Origin: a virus
IMG/VR virus record: IMGVR_UViG_3300032296_001410
Coordinates: 1 to 34,875 of that record
DNA length: 34,875 nt
Direction: 5' to 3' (one strand)
Part shown: positions 20,735-29,903 of the stretch, one piece after another
Layout: each line of letters starts with the position of its first letter
Numbering within the stretch: the first letter of the stretch is position 1
Notes under the pieces: model-generated
Databases searched by the model: none
Seen by the model: only the letters and a program-made list of their open reading frames with translations
What the model was told of the DNA's origin: nothing
Made by a program: the position numbers and the translations under genes

Positions 20735-23700
20735 ACATGCCCATCTGCTTCCGCAGGGTTGGCAGGTTCAGATTGGAGAACAGCAGCATCTCGTATTTGT
20801 CAATCTGGTCTAATTTGGCTCGTTTCTCTTCGCTGTTCATGTCCTTGTTGCCTTCAATGAGCCTACGTGCTTGCCGCAGCTGCGAAAGCTTTTGTTCGAC
20901 CTGCGAAAAGAACCCGGACTTCGCCAATGCGTACAGCTCCTTGTTTTCCATCAAACGCTGCTTGGCTTCTTCCGGATCACGCTCCATCAGGAATTTGATA
21001 TCCTCGGCAACGGCACGGGACTTTTCACGCAGCTCGTAGTAGTCGTCCTTCAGACCAGAAGGCGCACTGCCTGTAAGGAATGTCGTAGCCTGTGGCACAT
21101 CAGCCCAGCGGCGGTCTGCGCGTTCAATACCCGAGACCCCTTCGATAGCCCGCCCACCTGCATACATCACGGTACCGCCGAATATCCCCAGATACCCACG
21201 AACCAGATGCTCGACCTGCACCGGTGCCAACGGTGTAACCGCCGACAACAACTTCGATAGCTCTGACGTCCCACTGGTGAACTGCAGGTCCTTAGAGCGA
21301 CCCTCCAGACCTTTGCCGATGATGGGGTTGCCGGTAAAGAACGAGTAGTTGGCCGCGACCTCAACACCGGGTTTCAGCAGCTGGGGCATGTAGCCGGGAG
21401 CCGACACCGCGTTGACTAACCCATCGCGGAACACGCGAGCAAGTTTGGTTGCATCGACTTCATCCTTGGTGCCCAAGCGCATGATGTAACCCCACGACTG
21501 CTCCGGGATGGTTTTGAACATCAGACCAATCGGGTCCTGCGGCGTGGGTATCTTCAGGTTGCCGCCAATGTCGGTGCCTGTCAGCTCTTTAATCATCTCC
21601 CGCGAGCCCGGGATCATAAACCCGGTCAGCTTCTCGTGGTCTGGCAGCTTCTTGTAGTCCTCGTCGTCCGACACCAGCATGGCATAGATGGAACTCAGCG
21701 CGGCGATCTTCATGCCGGTAGCCCAGAACTGTCGGATCGCTGTGGTGCGGTCTTTGCCGGAGATGCCCTCACGAAGCATACTGCGATAGGTTACGTCCAT
21801 ACCCTGCAGATACGCGTTCATAAACGGAATGATCTGGCGCAGCACATTGATCGAACCCGAGCGCCCTTGCCGCTGGAAGTTGATGATCTCACTGGCCTTG
21901 TACAGCGCCAGCATTTTGTCGCCGGTTTCTTTCAGGGTCTGTTCGTATATCGCCATACGCTGCGAAGCGTCCGAAGCCCGAGACATAGCCTCCAGCGCCC
22001 GCGCTACAGCCCTCTGGGATTTCTTCACACCGGTGCCGCCTGCGTCCAACGCAGCTTCTATACGACTGCGATCCGTCCCCGCCATGAAGTCAGGTCGGCC
22101 AATGATGCCGTAAGCCGCAAGGTCCAGTGCAGTGCCGGAGTGGGTAAGCGCGTCTTTAAAGGACCCCAGAACTTTGGCACCGACCATGAACGGACTTTGC
22201 GCTCCGGACAGCGCAGTTGCACGGAAGCCGTCTTGGAACAGCTGACTCACCACGAATCCCGGCATCAACGTCGTGCCGGTGCGCAACCAGTTGGCGGCTT
22301 TACCCAACGATTTAAACAGCGGAGTTGATATGGATTCCACACCCATAAACGCGTGTCGATCCAGCGGGTCTTCAACCTCGAAGTACGCAGCCTTACCATC
22401 ACGGTAGGTTTTTACTAGGCGCTCTGCCGTGCCTTGCTGCGGGGTCTTCAGTGTTTCGGCACTTTTTATGGCCAGCAATCCATCCATCGCCACATTGGCG
22501 GCGTGATTACGCACGATGGTGTTGACCAGCCAGAACGACAGGTTCTCCATATTGCCGAGGATGTCACCGATGGGTCGCTTATTGACGTCACCACCAATCA
22601 GCTCGGCCACTTTGCCGTTATCTACCAACCCCTTGAAGTAAGTCTTGGTGGACTTCTTGGTTTCATAGCCGAACTTTGCGTCGTCCAATATGCGATGCCA
22701 CGGCACATACTCCGGTGCCTTGACCCACTCGTCTACATCTTCCTGCGTGAACCGGCCTGTGGCTTTACCCACTTGGAGCAGCTGATTCTTATACTGCTGG
22801 AACTTCTGAACCCCAGCGCGAATCTCGTCGCCATACAGGCGCAGCACATCATCAGCAGCTTGTTCATCGGCTGCGGATAGCGCCATCGACTTGCGAATTT
22901 CCGGGCTGATTTCCGGTGAGCGCAGACGCAACACCGTGGCCCCCAGATCAAACCACGCTTTGGCCGTGGCCATATCGACACCGGCTTTTTCTGATATGGC
23001 GTTGACATGACTGTACACGTCAGCCAGCGAGACACCCTGATTGATTTTGAACAGCCCAGTCTCCGGGTCCAGCGCGATTGCGCCTTCCAAGATGGAGGAT
23101 GTCGCCAAGTCCATTGATCGGGTAGCCAGCAGCAGATTGACCACAGATTTAAGGTCATTCGCCTGCAGCAGCTTTTCTTCCACGGAGGCACCGTTGAATA
23201 TAACCGCGTTTCGCAGTTCCTTGATCTTGTTGACCCGGTAGGCTTCATCAAACGCAAACCGCCACGCATGTGTGAAGAACCCCTGATCACCTTCGCGGGT
23301 CTTCTCCGCGATACGCCGCGTGGCCTGCGCTTCCATTGCCGCTGTGGCGGGCAGCTTCAACACACCGACATTACCTTGACGGGCTTCCGAGGGGGCGGCT
23401 TCCAACAGCTGATCCAGCGTCTGCTCGACCTGCTTGGCTTTGCTCAGGCCGAGGAACCCACGAACAGCGTCAACGAACCGACCCCACCAGCCCTTGGGCT
23501 GACCACGCAACGCGTCTTGAAACTCTTGGTTGCTGATGGCCTCGGCGGCGAACTCCTGCAGGTTGGTCGCGCCATACTGACCCTTGAGCTCCGGGGCCAG
23601 CGAGTCAAACAACTTCTGCAGCTTCTGCGTCAGGACATGGTTGGGGTTAGCCAGCACATGAGAGACCGCCGCGTGCATGGCTTCGTGCAGCAGGGTGTGC

Positions 23701-26465
23701 TCGTGCAGTCCTTCCGGATCAATGTAGATGGTGTCCGTAATTGAGCTATAGATACCCGCATCACCGGTCGGCGTTTTGCGAACCAGCACCTTGGTGCCCT
23801 TGATGGCGGACAGGATTTTGCGAGCCGCCGTGCGGATGATCGGGGTAGACCCGGTTTCACCCAGCAGCTTCAGAGCACCCTTGAGGTCGCCCTTGTCCAA
23901 CAGCCCACGCACTTCCTTCGACAGCCCGGAGCCAATGGGCCGATGTGACAACCCGAAGTTGCCCCCACGACGCATCAACTTATCAAATTCCGATGTTGAT
24001 TGTTGCGTGACCACGCGGTTTTTTGTGTCGCGGATCGCGGCGAACATTTGTCGGTAGGCAGTATCCCTAAGAGATTTACGTGCAGCGGGAGCGTCCGTTT
24101 TTCGTGCCTGCTCCATCAGGCTGTCTATTTCAGCCATCGCTTTGGGGTCTACATCATTCACCCCGAGTTTTATTGCAGTAAACTTAGGCGGAGTCGCTCG
24201 TTTCCCCAGTTTATAGATATCCGCTACTGTTTCTTTGGACATCCCAAGAGCTTCGAGCTGTTCATTCTCCCGAAGTTTTTTACGCTCCGCAGCACTCAAC
24301 CGTCGCTTAGTACCCTTTTCTTCAACCTCACGCTTCGTCGCTTCCTGCTGGGCGTTGTAATCATCAAAGTAAGACTGCATCAGCCTGCGAGTATCTGCAG
24401 GGGTAGTGACCCAAGATAATTCGAGCGGCATTTCAAGGGTCTGCCATTCCCGCAACCGTTTCAGTTCCTCTGATTGCTCAAATGCGGTCTTTTGAGCCTG
24501 CGCCTCTACTAACTGCTGCTCAGTTTTTGCACGAGGTTTGCGCGGCGTTTTGTTGAGTTCTCTTTTTAGCTGATCACCAATATTACGTTGCGTCTTTTTC
24601 GACGCCTCCAATGACGCGTTCTCACTCTGCTCTTGTTGTTGAGCAGCGTGTGATATTGCGATGTTTCCCCACACCGCCTGCACCTCAGCTTCGGGGACGT
24701 CGAGTTTTTTAAGAGCGGCCCGAGCGGCTAATTTAGCTGTAGGCCCGACATCCGGGTCGTTTGCGAAGTACACCAAATAGGTGATAGCGTCGTTGAAGTC
24801 TTTTTTGGATTTGGCATCTGTCTGGGATTTGGCAGCTGCTGCGATATCCAGCGCGGTCTCTACTTCCTCGGCGTCACTTAATGTACGCTGCTCTGCTTGC
24901 GCTCCGCTAACAGGCTCACCAGCAACTGGCCCAGCTCCACCCACAGTTCCGGGCTCAGTTCCATCAGTGGCCCCGACTCCGGTGCCTCGTTGTGATACAG
25001 GTGATACATCGCCTGCTCCACTAGTTCCTTGTCCAGTTGCATTTTGAGGTACCTCACCGAAGTCGAACGACGTTTGTTGGGCTGTGCGGAATTTTGCCTG
25101 CTCTATAAAGCGCTTTACGGCTGTTGCGTTGTACGGCTGCTTGGCCGAGGAGCGGTTGCCGTAGTCCGTGACCAACTCTTCAAACCGGTTAATGTCGTCC
25201 GGGTTGGTCAGATCAAGACCCTTCAGCTCCTTAGCCACTTTTGCTGTCTTGATTACACCCGGTTTGAAACCCAAACTCAGCAGCGTGGAGTCTGTGACTT
25301 TTGAGGTTGTCGGCTCTTGTGACGGTTGCGCTGGCTCTTCCAGCGGCAGCTCCATTTGCTGCTCACCGGTCAGCTCAAATTCTGGGCGTTCCTCTCCAAG
25401 CTCCACTACATCTTGACGTGGAGCCGGTATCTGCGTCGGGAACAACTCCATTTGTTGGCGCTGTAGATTTTCTTCCTCAAACTGCTGTTGCGCATATTTA
25501 GCCCGAGCATCCAACTCGTCTTGCGTCCGCAGCACTGTGCCTTCCGGTGTGCCGTAAAAGACTGGCTTCTCTGGGGAGATCGCGGCAGCTTCAGCACCGC
25601 CGGGGGGTTCTTCAGAAGGTTTCCCAGCAGCTGGGGTTGGTTTGGCCCTACGACCGGCCACTGCGTCCACCAAGAACTGCACGATCGCACCGGCACCCGC
25701 ACCATAGGCCGCGTTCTCACCGACCTTCTCGATCAGCTCTTGGCTGGGCTTATACACCTGCTGGGCGATGAGGTTCTGAGCGATGGCCGACGCGCCCTCC
25801 TGCAACCCCTCCATACCGCCGGTAACCAGCGCACGCTGCAGCCGGTCAAATATTCCGCCCTTGAGTTCTTTGGGCATCATCCGGAAGATACGTTCAACCG
25901 GTGCGAGCTCCGCGATGCCCGGAATGACGCCAAGCTGTGTGGCGCTTGTTATCTGCTCTGGGGTAGCACCGGCTTCAACTGCGCGTTCACGAGCCTCACC
26001 TGCACCCATACCTGCAGCGGTAGACCCCGCCGCTGCCGTCCGTCCAATACCCGCAGCCAACCCAGCCCCGCGAGCGGCCATGCCACCGATACCGCCGGGG
26101 ATCAGCAGGGAGCCCATTGAGCCAACCCCTTCCATGACCTTCACAAGAGGCGATTCTTCGTAGCCTGCAGCGGCTCTGGGTTTCAGGCGCTCGGCAAACC
26201 CCTTAATGCCTTCGCGGGCGGTCTTTTCAAACCCTTCCTGCGTATCACCCGGCAGTAACGCCGCAGCACCCAGCGCCGCGCTCTCAAGACCGCCGACGAG
26301 CCCACGCGGGACAGCCTTCAGCGCTTCTCTTGCATAACCACCGATTGTGGTTTCCGGGGGTGCCAGCGTAAGTGCAGCTTGGTATGCCTGCTCATCAGAC
26401 AAGTCCTCCGGCGAATCAATCCGAAATTTGCCCTTGCCCGGAATTTCAACGCGATAGACTGGCAT
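20733..26465 (-). CDS. giant polyvalent virion protein with metallopeptidase motif and LPD38-like C terminus (1910 aa)
   Basis: The protein begins with a small beta domain (MPVYRVEIPGKGKFRIDSPE) and Gly/Ala-rich hydrophobic stretches (residues 50-270) that could insert into membranes, then a Gln/Glu/Pro-rich linker and a helical charged section (600-760). A zinc peptidase motif LLHEAMHAAV (HEAMH 927-931) is followed by LQEFAAEAIS with a third-ligand Glu candidate. Residues about 1370-1860 resemble the large polyvalent protein associated domain LPD38 (FQDGFRATALSG, MPGFVVSQLF). Such proteins are packed in the head and ejected with the DNA. It is TAATG-coupled to the 1004-aa gene; the family name LPD38 is from memory. 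Confidence 0.85.
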   Translation of the reverse strand: MPVYRVEIPGKGKFRIDSPEDLSDEQAYQAALTLAPPETTIGGYAREALKAVPRGLVGGLESAALGAAALLPGDTQEGFEKTAREGIKGFAERLKPRAAAGYEESPLVKVMEGVGSMGSLLIPGGIGGMAARGAGLAAGIGRTAAAGSTAAGMGAGEARERAVEAGATPEQITSATQLGVIPGIAELAPVERIFRMMPKELKGGIFDRLQRALVTGGMEGLQEGASAIAQNLIAQQVYKPSQELIEKVGENAAYGAGAGAIVQFLVDAVAGRRAKPTPAAGKPSEEPPGGAEAAAISPEKPVFYGTPEGTVLRTQDELDARAKYAQQQFEEENLQRQQMELFPTQIPAPRQDVVELGEERPEFELTGEQQMELPLEEPAQPSQEPTTSKVTDSTLLSLGFKPGVIKTAKVAKELKGLDLTNPDDINRFEELVTDYGNRSSAKQPYNATAVKRFIEQAKFRTAQQTSFDFGEVPQNATGQGTSGAGDVSPVSQRGTGVGATDGTEPGTVGGAGPVAGEPVSGAQAEQRTLSDAEEVETALDIAAAAKSQTDAKSKKDFNDAITYLVYFANDPDVGPTAKLAARAALKKLDVPEAEVQAVWGNIAISHAAQQQEQSENASLEASKKTQRNIGDQLKRELNKTPRKPRAKTEQQLVEAQAQKTAFEQSEELKRLREWQTLEMPLELSWVTTPADTRRLMQSYFDDYNAQQEATKREVEEKGTKRRLSAAERKKLRENEQLEALGMSKETVADIYKLGKRATPPKFTAIKLGVNDVDPKAMAEIDSLMEQARKTDAPAARKSLRDTAYRQMFAAIRDTKNRVVTQQSTSEFDKLMRRGGNFGLSHRPIGSGLSKEVRGLLDKGDLKGALKLLGETGSTPIIRTAARKILSAIKGTKVLVRKTPTGDAGIYSSITDTIYIDPEGLHEHTLLHEAMHAAVSHVLANPNHVLTQKLQKLFDSLAPELKGQYGATNLQEFAAEAISNQEFQDALRGQPKGWWGRFVDAVRGFLGLSKAKQVEQTLDQLLEAAPSEARQGNVGVLKLPATAAMEAQATRRIAEKTREGDQGFFTHAWRFAFDEAYRVNKIKELRNAVIFNGASVEEKLLQANDLKSVVNLLLATRSMDLATSSILEGAIALDPETGLFKINQGVSLADVYSHVNAISEKAGVDMATAKAWFDLGATVLRLRSPEISPEIRKSMALSAADEQAADDVLRLYGDEIRAGVQKFQQYKNQLLQVGKATGRFTQEDVDEWVKAPEYVPWHRILDDAKFGYETKKSTKTYFKGLVDNGKVAELIGGDVNKRPIGDILGNMENLSFWLVNTIVRNHAANVAMDGLLAIKSAETLKTPQQGTAERLVKTYRDGKAAYFEVEDPLDRHAFMGVESISTPLFKSLGKAANWLRTGTTLMPGFVVSQLFQDGFRATALSGAQSPFMVGAKVLGSFKDALTHSGTALDLAAYGIIGRPDFMAGTDRSRIEAALDAGGTGVKKSQRAVARALEAMSRASDASQRMAIYEQTLKETGDKMLALYKASEIINFQRQGRSGSINVLRQIIPFMNAYLQGMDVTYRSMLREGISGKDRTTAIRQFWATGMKIAALSSIYAMLVSDDEDYKKLPDHEKLTGFMIPGSREMIKELTGTDIGGNLKIPTPQDPIGLMFKTIPEQSWGYIMRLGTKDEVDATKLARVFRDGLVNAVSAPGYMPQLLKPGVEVAANYSFFTGNPIIGKGLEGRSKDLQFTSGTSELSKLLSAVTPLAPVQVEHLVRGYLGIFGGTVMYAGGRAIEGVSGIERADRRWADVPQATTFLTGSAPSGLKDDYYELREKSRAVAEDIKFLMERDPEEAKQRLMENKELYALAKSGFFSQVEQKLSQLRQARRLIEGNKDMNSEEKRAKLDQIDKYEMLLFSNLNLPTLRKQMGM

Positions 26466-29400
26466 TATTCCCTCGTGACTTTCACACCTTTCGGCAGGGT
26501 CGGTGCAGTCGGAGTCTCAGTCGCAGAAACACCCGCCAAACCCGCAAACTTTGGATTTCTGGTAATTACGTTGCGGATTGCTTGCTGTTCAATTTGCTCC
26601 GGTGTGGCTGACATCATCCCCAAGGATTTCTGGAGCGAATCTTTTTCTTTTTGCACTGCACTGTTAAACGCCGTGATGTTTCTGGATTCAAGCGCAGCTT
26701 CCCGATACGCAGCGGTGCCTTCTCGGCTTGCTTTGACTTTCTCCCGCTCGATGTCCAGCCCAGTGCGTTTGATCGCCAGCTCTTCCAGTTTTGCTTTATA
26801 CATAGCATCCGCTTTTTGCGCGTCCCTTGTGATGTCTTCCACGCGGGTGCGGGCTTTGTCAGCCACATCGTATTTCTGCATCCCTTCCAGACGGTTGGCC
26901 TTGCGCTCCTCGCGCTCGATCTGTTTGCGGAGGTCTTCGGCCTTGCGGAAGTCTTTGTTGATGCCCCGCATCTCTTTCGTCGTGATGCCCAGACCCTGAG
27001 CGAAGTTCTGCAGTGCATATGGCGACTGGCCAGCAGCCGCAGCGAACCCACCCATAGCCACAGCCAACCAGCGATCTGCGTCACGGTCTTTGACAGCCTG
27101 CTGCCCCTGCGCCTTGAGGTCTTCGAGCCGGTCTTTCAGCTCGCTCGGGAACCGCTTCTCCATCTCAGCTTCTTTACGGGCAAACGCTGCTTCCGGCGTC
27201 TCTTCGGTGTAGAGCAACGATGTCTCGGGTTTGATGGACTGTCCCGGTGTGGCCGCAGGGGTAGCCGGGGCTGCGGTGCGTTTAACAGGAGCAGCGGGAA
27301 TCTGTTGTGTGTTGGGGGCAGCTTGAACCGGTGGTTTTTGTTGTGCAACAACAGGTGCTGGTTTAGCCGTTACAGGTTGCGGCAGGGTAGCAGGGAGCCC
27401 CATGTCACCTGATTGGATATCCAATATCTGAGCCAACCCGAGGTTTTCGCCACGAGCGCGTCTGGCCGCGATAGTTGCGTCAACTTCTTCCGGAGTAGGT
27501 TTGCGGCGTACTTCTTGCTCGGGCATCTCACCCATCTCACCCATCTCCGCGCCCATGCTGGAACCGCCATACTGAAACGCCACGATTCCGCCGCCTGCAT
27601 AAACATCTTCCATCACACCAGCGTCAACACCGCCGATACCCGCAGCGACTTTGCCCATTTCCTCGTCATATACACTGGGTGCTTGCTGCCGACCACCGTC
27701 CAGAGCCTGCTGGTTTTTTGCAGCGGAGGTAAGCTCCAGTTGCTTGACGAAGTCTCGATCTTGCAGGGCCAGCATTACGCCCAGCGGATCAGGTATCTTG
27801 CGGGGATCGACACCAGCCAGCAGCTGCTTTTTGACGTTGGTGACGCGTGACGGCGTAACACCCTGAGCTTTGGGATCACCACCCGTAACTCCGCCGTCCG
27901 CATACCCTTTGATCTCGCCACCATCTTTTCTGCCAAACGCCTGCGACAGACCCAGTGCGCCCAGCCCCAGACCACCAATCTGTGAAATGGCCGACGGCTG
28001 CTGCTGGTAGGTATACATCGTCTGTTGCGGCGCAACAACAGAGCCGCGAAGCAGAGAACTCAGGAACTGCAACTGAGACTGCGGGTAGAGCTGCTGCCGC
28101 ATGAACTCTTCATACCCGATATCGCGCTGCTGTTGACCCTGAGCCTGCTGCATAGCGCCCGCACGTTGTTGCGCTTCAAGGGCCGCCGCTTGTTGGCCAA
28201 ACCCCGTCTGACCCAGCTGGCCAAATTGACCGCCCAACTGCCCAAGCATCCCCGCGCCCTGAAGCCCGAGGTTGGCACCAAACTGTCGTGACTGCTCCCC
28301 GGCCTGAAGCCCTGCCAGCCCATATTGAGCAGCGAGTTGAGCGTTCTGTTGGGCAAACTGATTGGCAGCCTGCGATTGACCAAGTGCCTGCTGCTGCGCT
28401 TGGAGTTGTGCGGCTTGATTGAGCTGTTGAGACTGCATACCCGTCTGAGCACCGAGGCCCTGCGTCTGCAACAGCGCTTGAAGGTTCTGTTGGCCTGTAG
28501 TCAGCCCCGCTTGCTGATTAGCAAGGTTCGCCTGCTGACGCATTTGTTGGTTGGCCATCATGGCCTGCTGCCTAGCCTGTTGATTGGCCAGAGAAGTCTG
28601 CAGACCTGTTTGAGCGCCCAGTTGCTGCACCCCAAGGGCAGACTGAAGGTTCTGCCCGCCAACGGTGAGACCGGCCTGTTGATTAGCAAGATTCGCCTGC
28701 AGTTGCCGTTGGGCATCTGTTTGATAGGCTTGCTGCGCTTGCTGGTAGGCTGATTGAAGCCCTTGCGCTTGGATGTCACCCTTCTGTGTTGCCAGATTTC
28801 GAGCGGCTTCTGCTTCCATGATTGCCTGACGGGAGCCGCCAAATGCACCAACACCGACAGCTTGCGCACCTCGTTGAGTCCGGGCGATATCCGCTTGCCG
28901 TTGCGCTTCCCTCTGCTGCACATCCACCACATTCTGCATGTAGGGTGACATGTAAGCTTCGGCAGTTCCCGGGCGGGCAAACGACCCCGTCCTCGCTCTC
29001 TCGGCGGGGCCCATCTGAAATGTCTGAAGATTCGGATTGTAGTTTGTTTGAGCTGCGCCGGTCTGTGCGCCTTGCACTCTTTCAGCCGGACCCATCTGAT
29101 ATTGCTGCAGATTAGGCGCTTGGGTACTAAGATACTCCAGCCCCATGCCTTGGAACTGCGGCGCTTGGTATGTCTGTTGGGGGGCCATCGGTTGATACTG
29201 ACTAGCCTGTGCGGCTTGACCTGCAGCCAATCCCGTGAGTCCTGCACCTGCACCGATTAGCGGCGAAGGCCCGAGGTTTTGCACACCCTCAAATGCTTGT
29301 TGCTGCATCGGGGTAAAAGGTGCGACACGTTCGCCGGTGTAGGGTTGATACTGCACGTTGGACGCGGTAGTCCCCCGCGTCATAATGTCCTCAAAATAAG

Positions 29401-29479
29401 GACGTGCGTATTCCGGAATATTAGACTGCTGAACAGTCTGAGTGGATGGTGCCGGTGCCGAGCCGCCGCCTTTACCCAT
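26465..29479 (-). CDS. Gln/Ala-rich virion protein (1004 aa), likely internal or ejection protein
   Basis: The start has GGAGATAGCAATG on the - strand. The first 150 residues include the repeated motif QMGPAER (128-134, 155-161). Residues 190-450 are extraordinarily rich in Gln, Ala and Leu and contain a 55-residue imperfect duplication. Residues 516-536 carry GRKDGGEIKGYADGG, and VYAGGGIVAFQYGG follows near 626, Gly-rich motifs I know from environmental-phage proteins of this type. The last 300 residues are a charged helical domain (AEMEKRFPSELKDRL and so on). Its place between the GNAT-like gene and the giant protein suggests a scaffold-like or ejection role, as with T7 gp14-16. Confidence 0.75.
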   Translation of the reverse strand: MGKGGGSAPAPSTQTVQQSNIPEYARPYFEDIMTRGTTASNVQYQPYTGERVAPFTPMQQQAFEGVQNLGPSPLIGAGAGLTGLAAGQAAQASQYQPMAPQQTYQAPQFQGMGLEYLSTQAPNLQQYQMGPAERVQGAQTGAAQTNYNPNLQTFQMGPAERARTGSFARPGTAEAYMSPYMQNVVDVQQREAQRQADIARTQRGAQAVGVGAFGGSRQAIMEAEAARNLATQKGDIQAQGLQSAYQQAQQAYQTDAQRQLQANLANQQAGLTVGGQNLQSALGVQQLGAQTGLQTSLANQQARQQAMMANQQMRQQANLANQQAGLTTGQQNLQALLQTQGLGAQTGMQSQQLNQAAQLQAQQQALGQSQAANQFAQQNAQLAAQYGLAGLQAGEQSRQFGANLGLQGAGMLGQLGGQFGQLGQTGFGQQAAALEAQQRAGAMQQAQGQQQRDIGYEEFMRQQLYPQSQLQFLSSLLRGSVVAPQQTMYTYQQQPSAISQIGGLGLGALGLSQAFGRKDGGEIKGYADGGVTGGDPKAQGVTPSRVTNVKKQLLAGVDPRKIPDPLGVMLALQDRDFVKQLELTSAAKNQQALDGGRQQAPSVYDEEMGKVAAGIGGVDAGVMEDVYAGGGIVAFQYGGSSMGAEMGEMGEMPEQEVRRKPTPEEVDATIAARRARGENLGLAQILDIQSGDMGLPATLPQPVTAKPAPVVAQQKPPVQAAPNTQQIPAAPVKRTAAPATPAATPGQSIKPETSLLYTEETPEAAFARKEAEMEKRFPSELKDRLEDLKAQGQQAVKDRDADRWLAVAMGGFAAAAGQSPYALQNFAQGLGITTKEMRGINKDFRKAEDLRKQIEREERKANRLEGMQKYDVADKARTRVEDITRDAQKADAMYKAKLEELAIKRTGLDIEREKVKASREGTAAYREAALESRNITAFNSAVQKEKDSLQKSLGMMSATPEQIEQQAIRNVITRNPKFAGLAGVSATETPTAPTLPKGVKVTRE
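28370..28699 (-). repeat. 165-bp tandem duplication inside the Gln-rich gene
   Basis: Residues 261-315 and 316-370 of the 1004-aa protein align with a 55-residue period: QANLANQQAGLT at 261 and 316, LGAQTG at 287 and 342. At the DNA level the two copies occupy 28535-28699 and 28370-28534. The copies have diverged, so the duplication is not recent. Confidence 0.75.
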
Positions 29480-29903
29480 TGCTATCTCCTAGCGGTAACT
29501 CACAGGTTACCCATTGAACTTGGTTGCCATCATTGGCGAATAGTTTGATCCAACCTTTGCGCCCCGTAAATTCGATGGCGTTGCATTGCGTATCCTTTGC
29601 CCAGCGGCGCAACAGCGCCAGCATGGGGGCTTTCCAGAGGTGGAGCTCGTCCCCACCACAGAAGTGCATCGTCAGCACCCGCTTGTTGGGATAGTCTGTG
29701 AATCCGGTGACGACTGCCCCATAGTAGACCGGGCCTTCTTCAAAGGCAACCCAGAGGTTATAGTCCGGTCTCTGAGTCACCAAGTCATAAATATCGTCTT
29801 CGTGATACCGACCAAACGTATACTCCGCTGCCTTGTCCATAAACTCCTGCACATCCGGCCAACACTCATGGACATGCTCTTGGGGGATCAAACTGACCAT
29901 CAT
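29472..29903 (-). CDS. GNAT-like acetyltransferase-fold protein (143 aa)
   Basis: The length, the central beta pattern LWVAFEEGPVYYGAVVTGFT and the later RRWAKDTQCNAIEFTGRKGW match the GNAT fold as it occurs in phage virion operons; the acetyl-CoA binding loop (Q/R-x2-G-x-G/A) is not clearly present, so it may be a catalytically dead structural version, like T7 gp13. Its start overlaps the previous stop (ATGA) and its stop overlaps the 1004-aa gene by eight bases. A virion-assembly role is the best reading given its neighbours. Confidence 0.65.
   Translation of the reverse strand: MMVSLIPQEHVHECWPDVQEFMDKAAEYTFGRYHEDDIYDLVTQRPDYNLWVAFEEGPVYYGAVVTGFTDYPNKRVLTMHFCGGDELHLWKAPMLALLRRWAKDTQCNAIEFTGRKGWIKLFANDGNQVQWVTCELPLGDSNG

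Noticed and set aside
21636-24419. Several + strand frames of 90-230 codons inside the 1910-aa gene
   Set aside because: They are antisense to a continuous, recognisable - strand protein, have no ribosome sites and arise from its codon bias.
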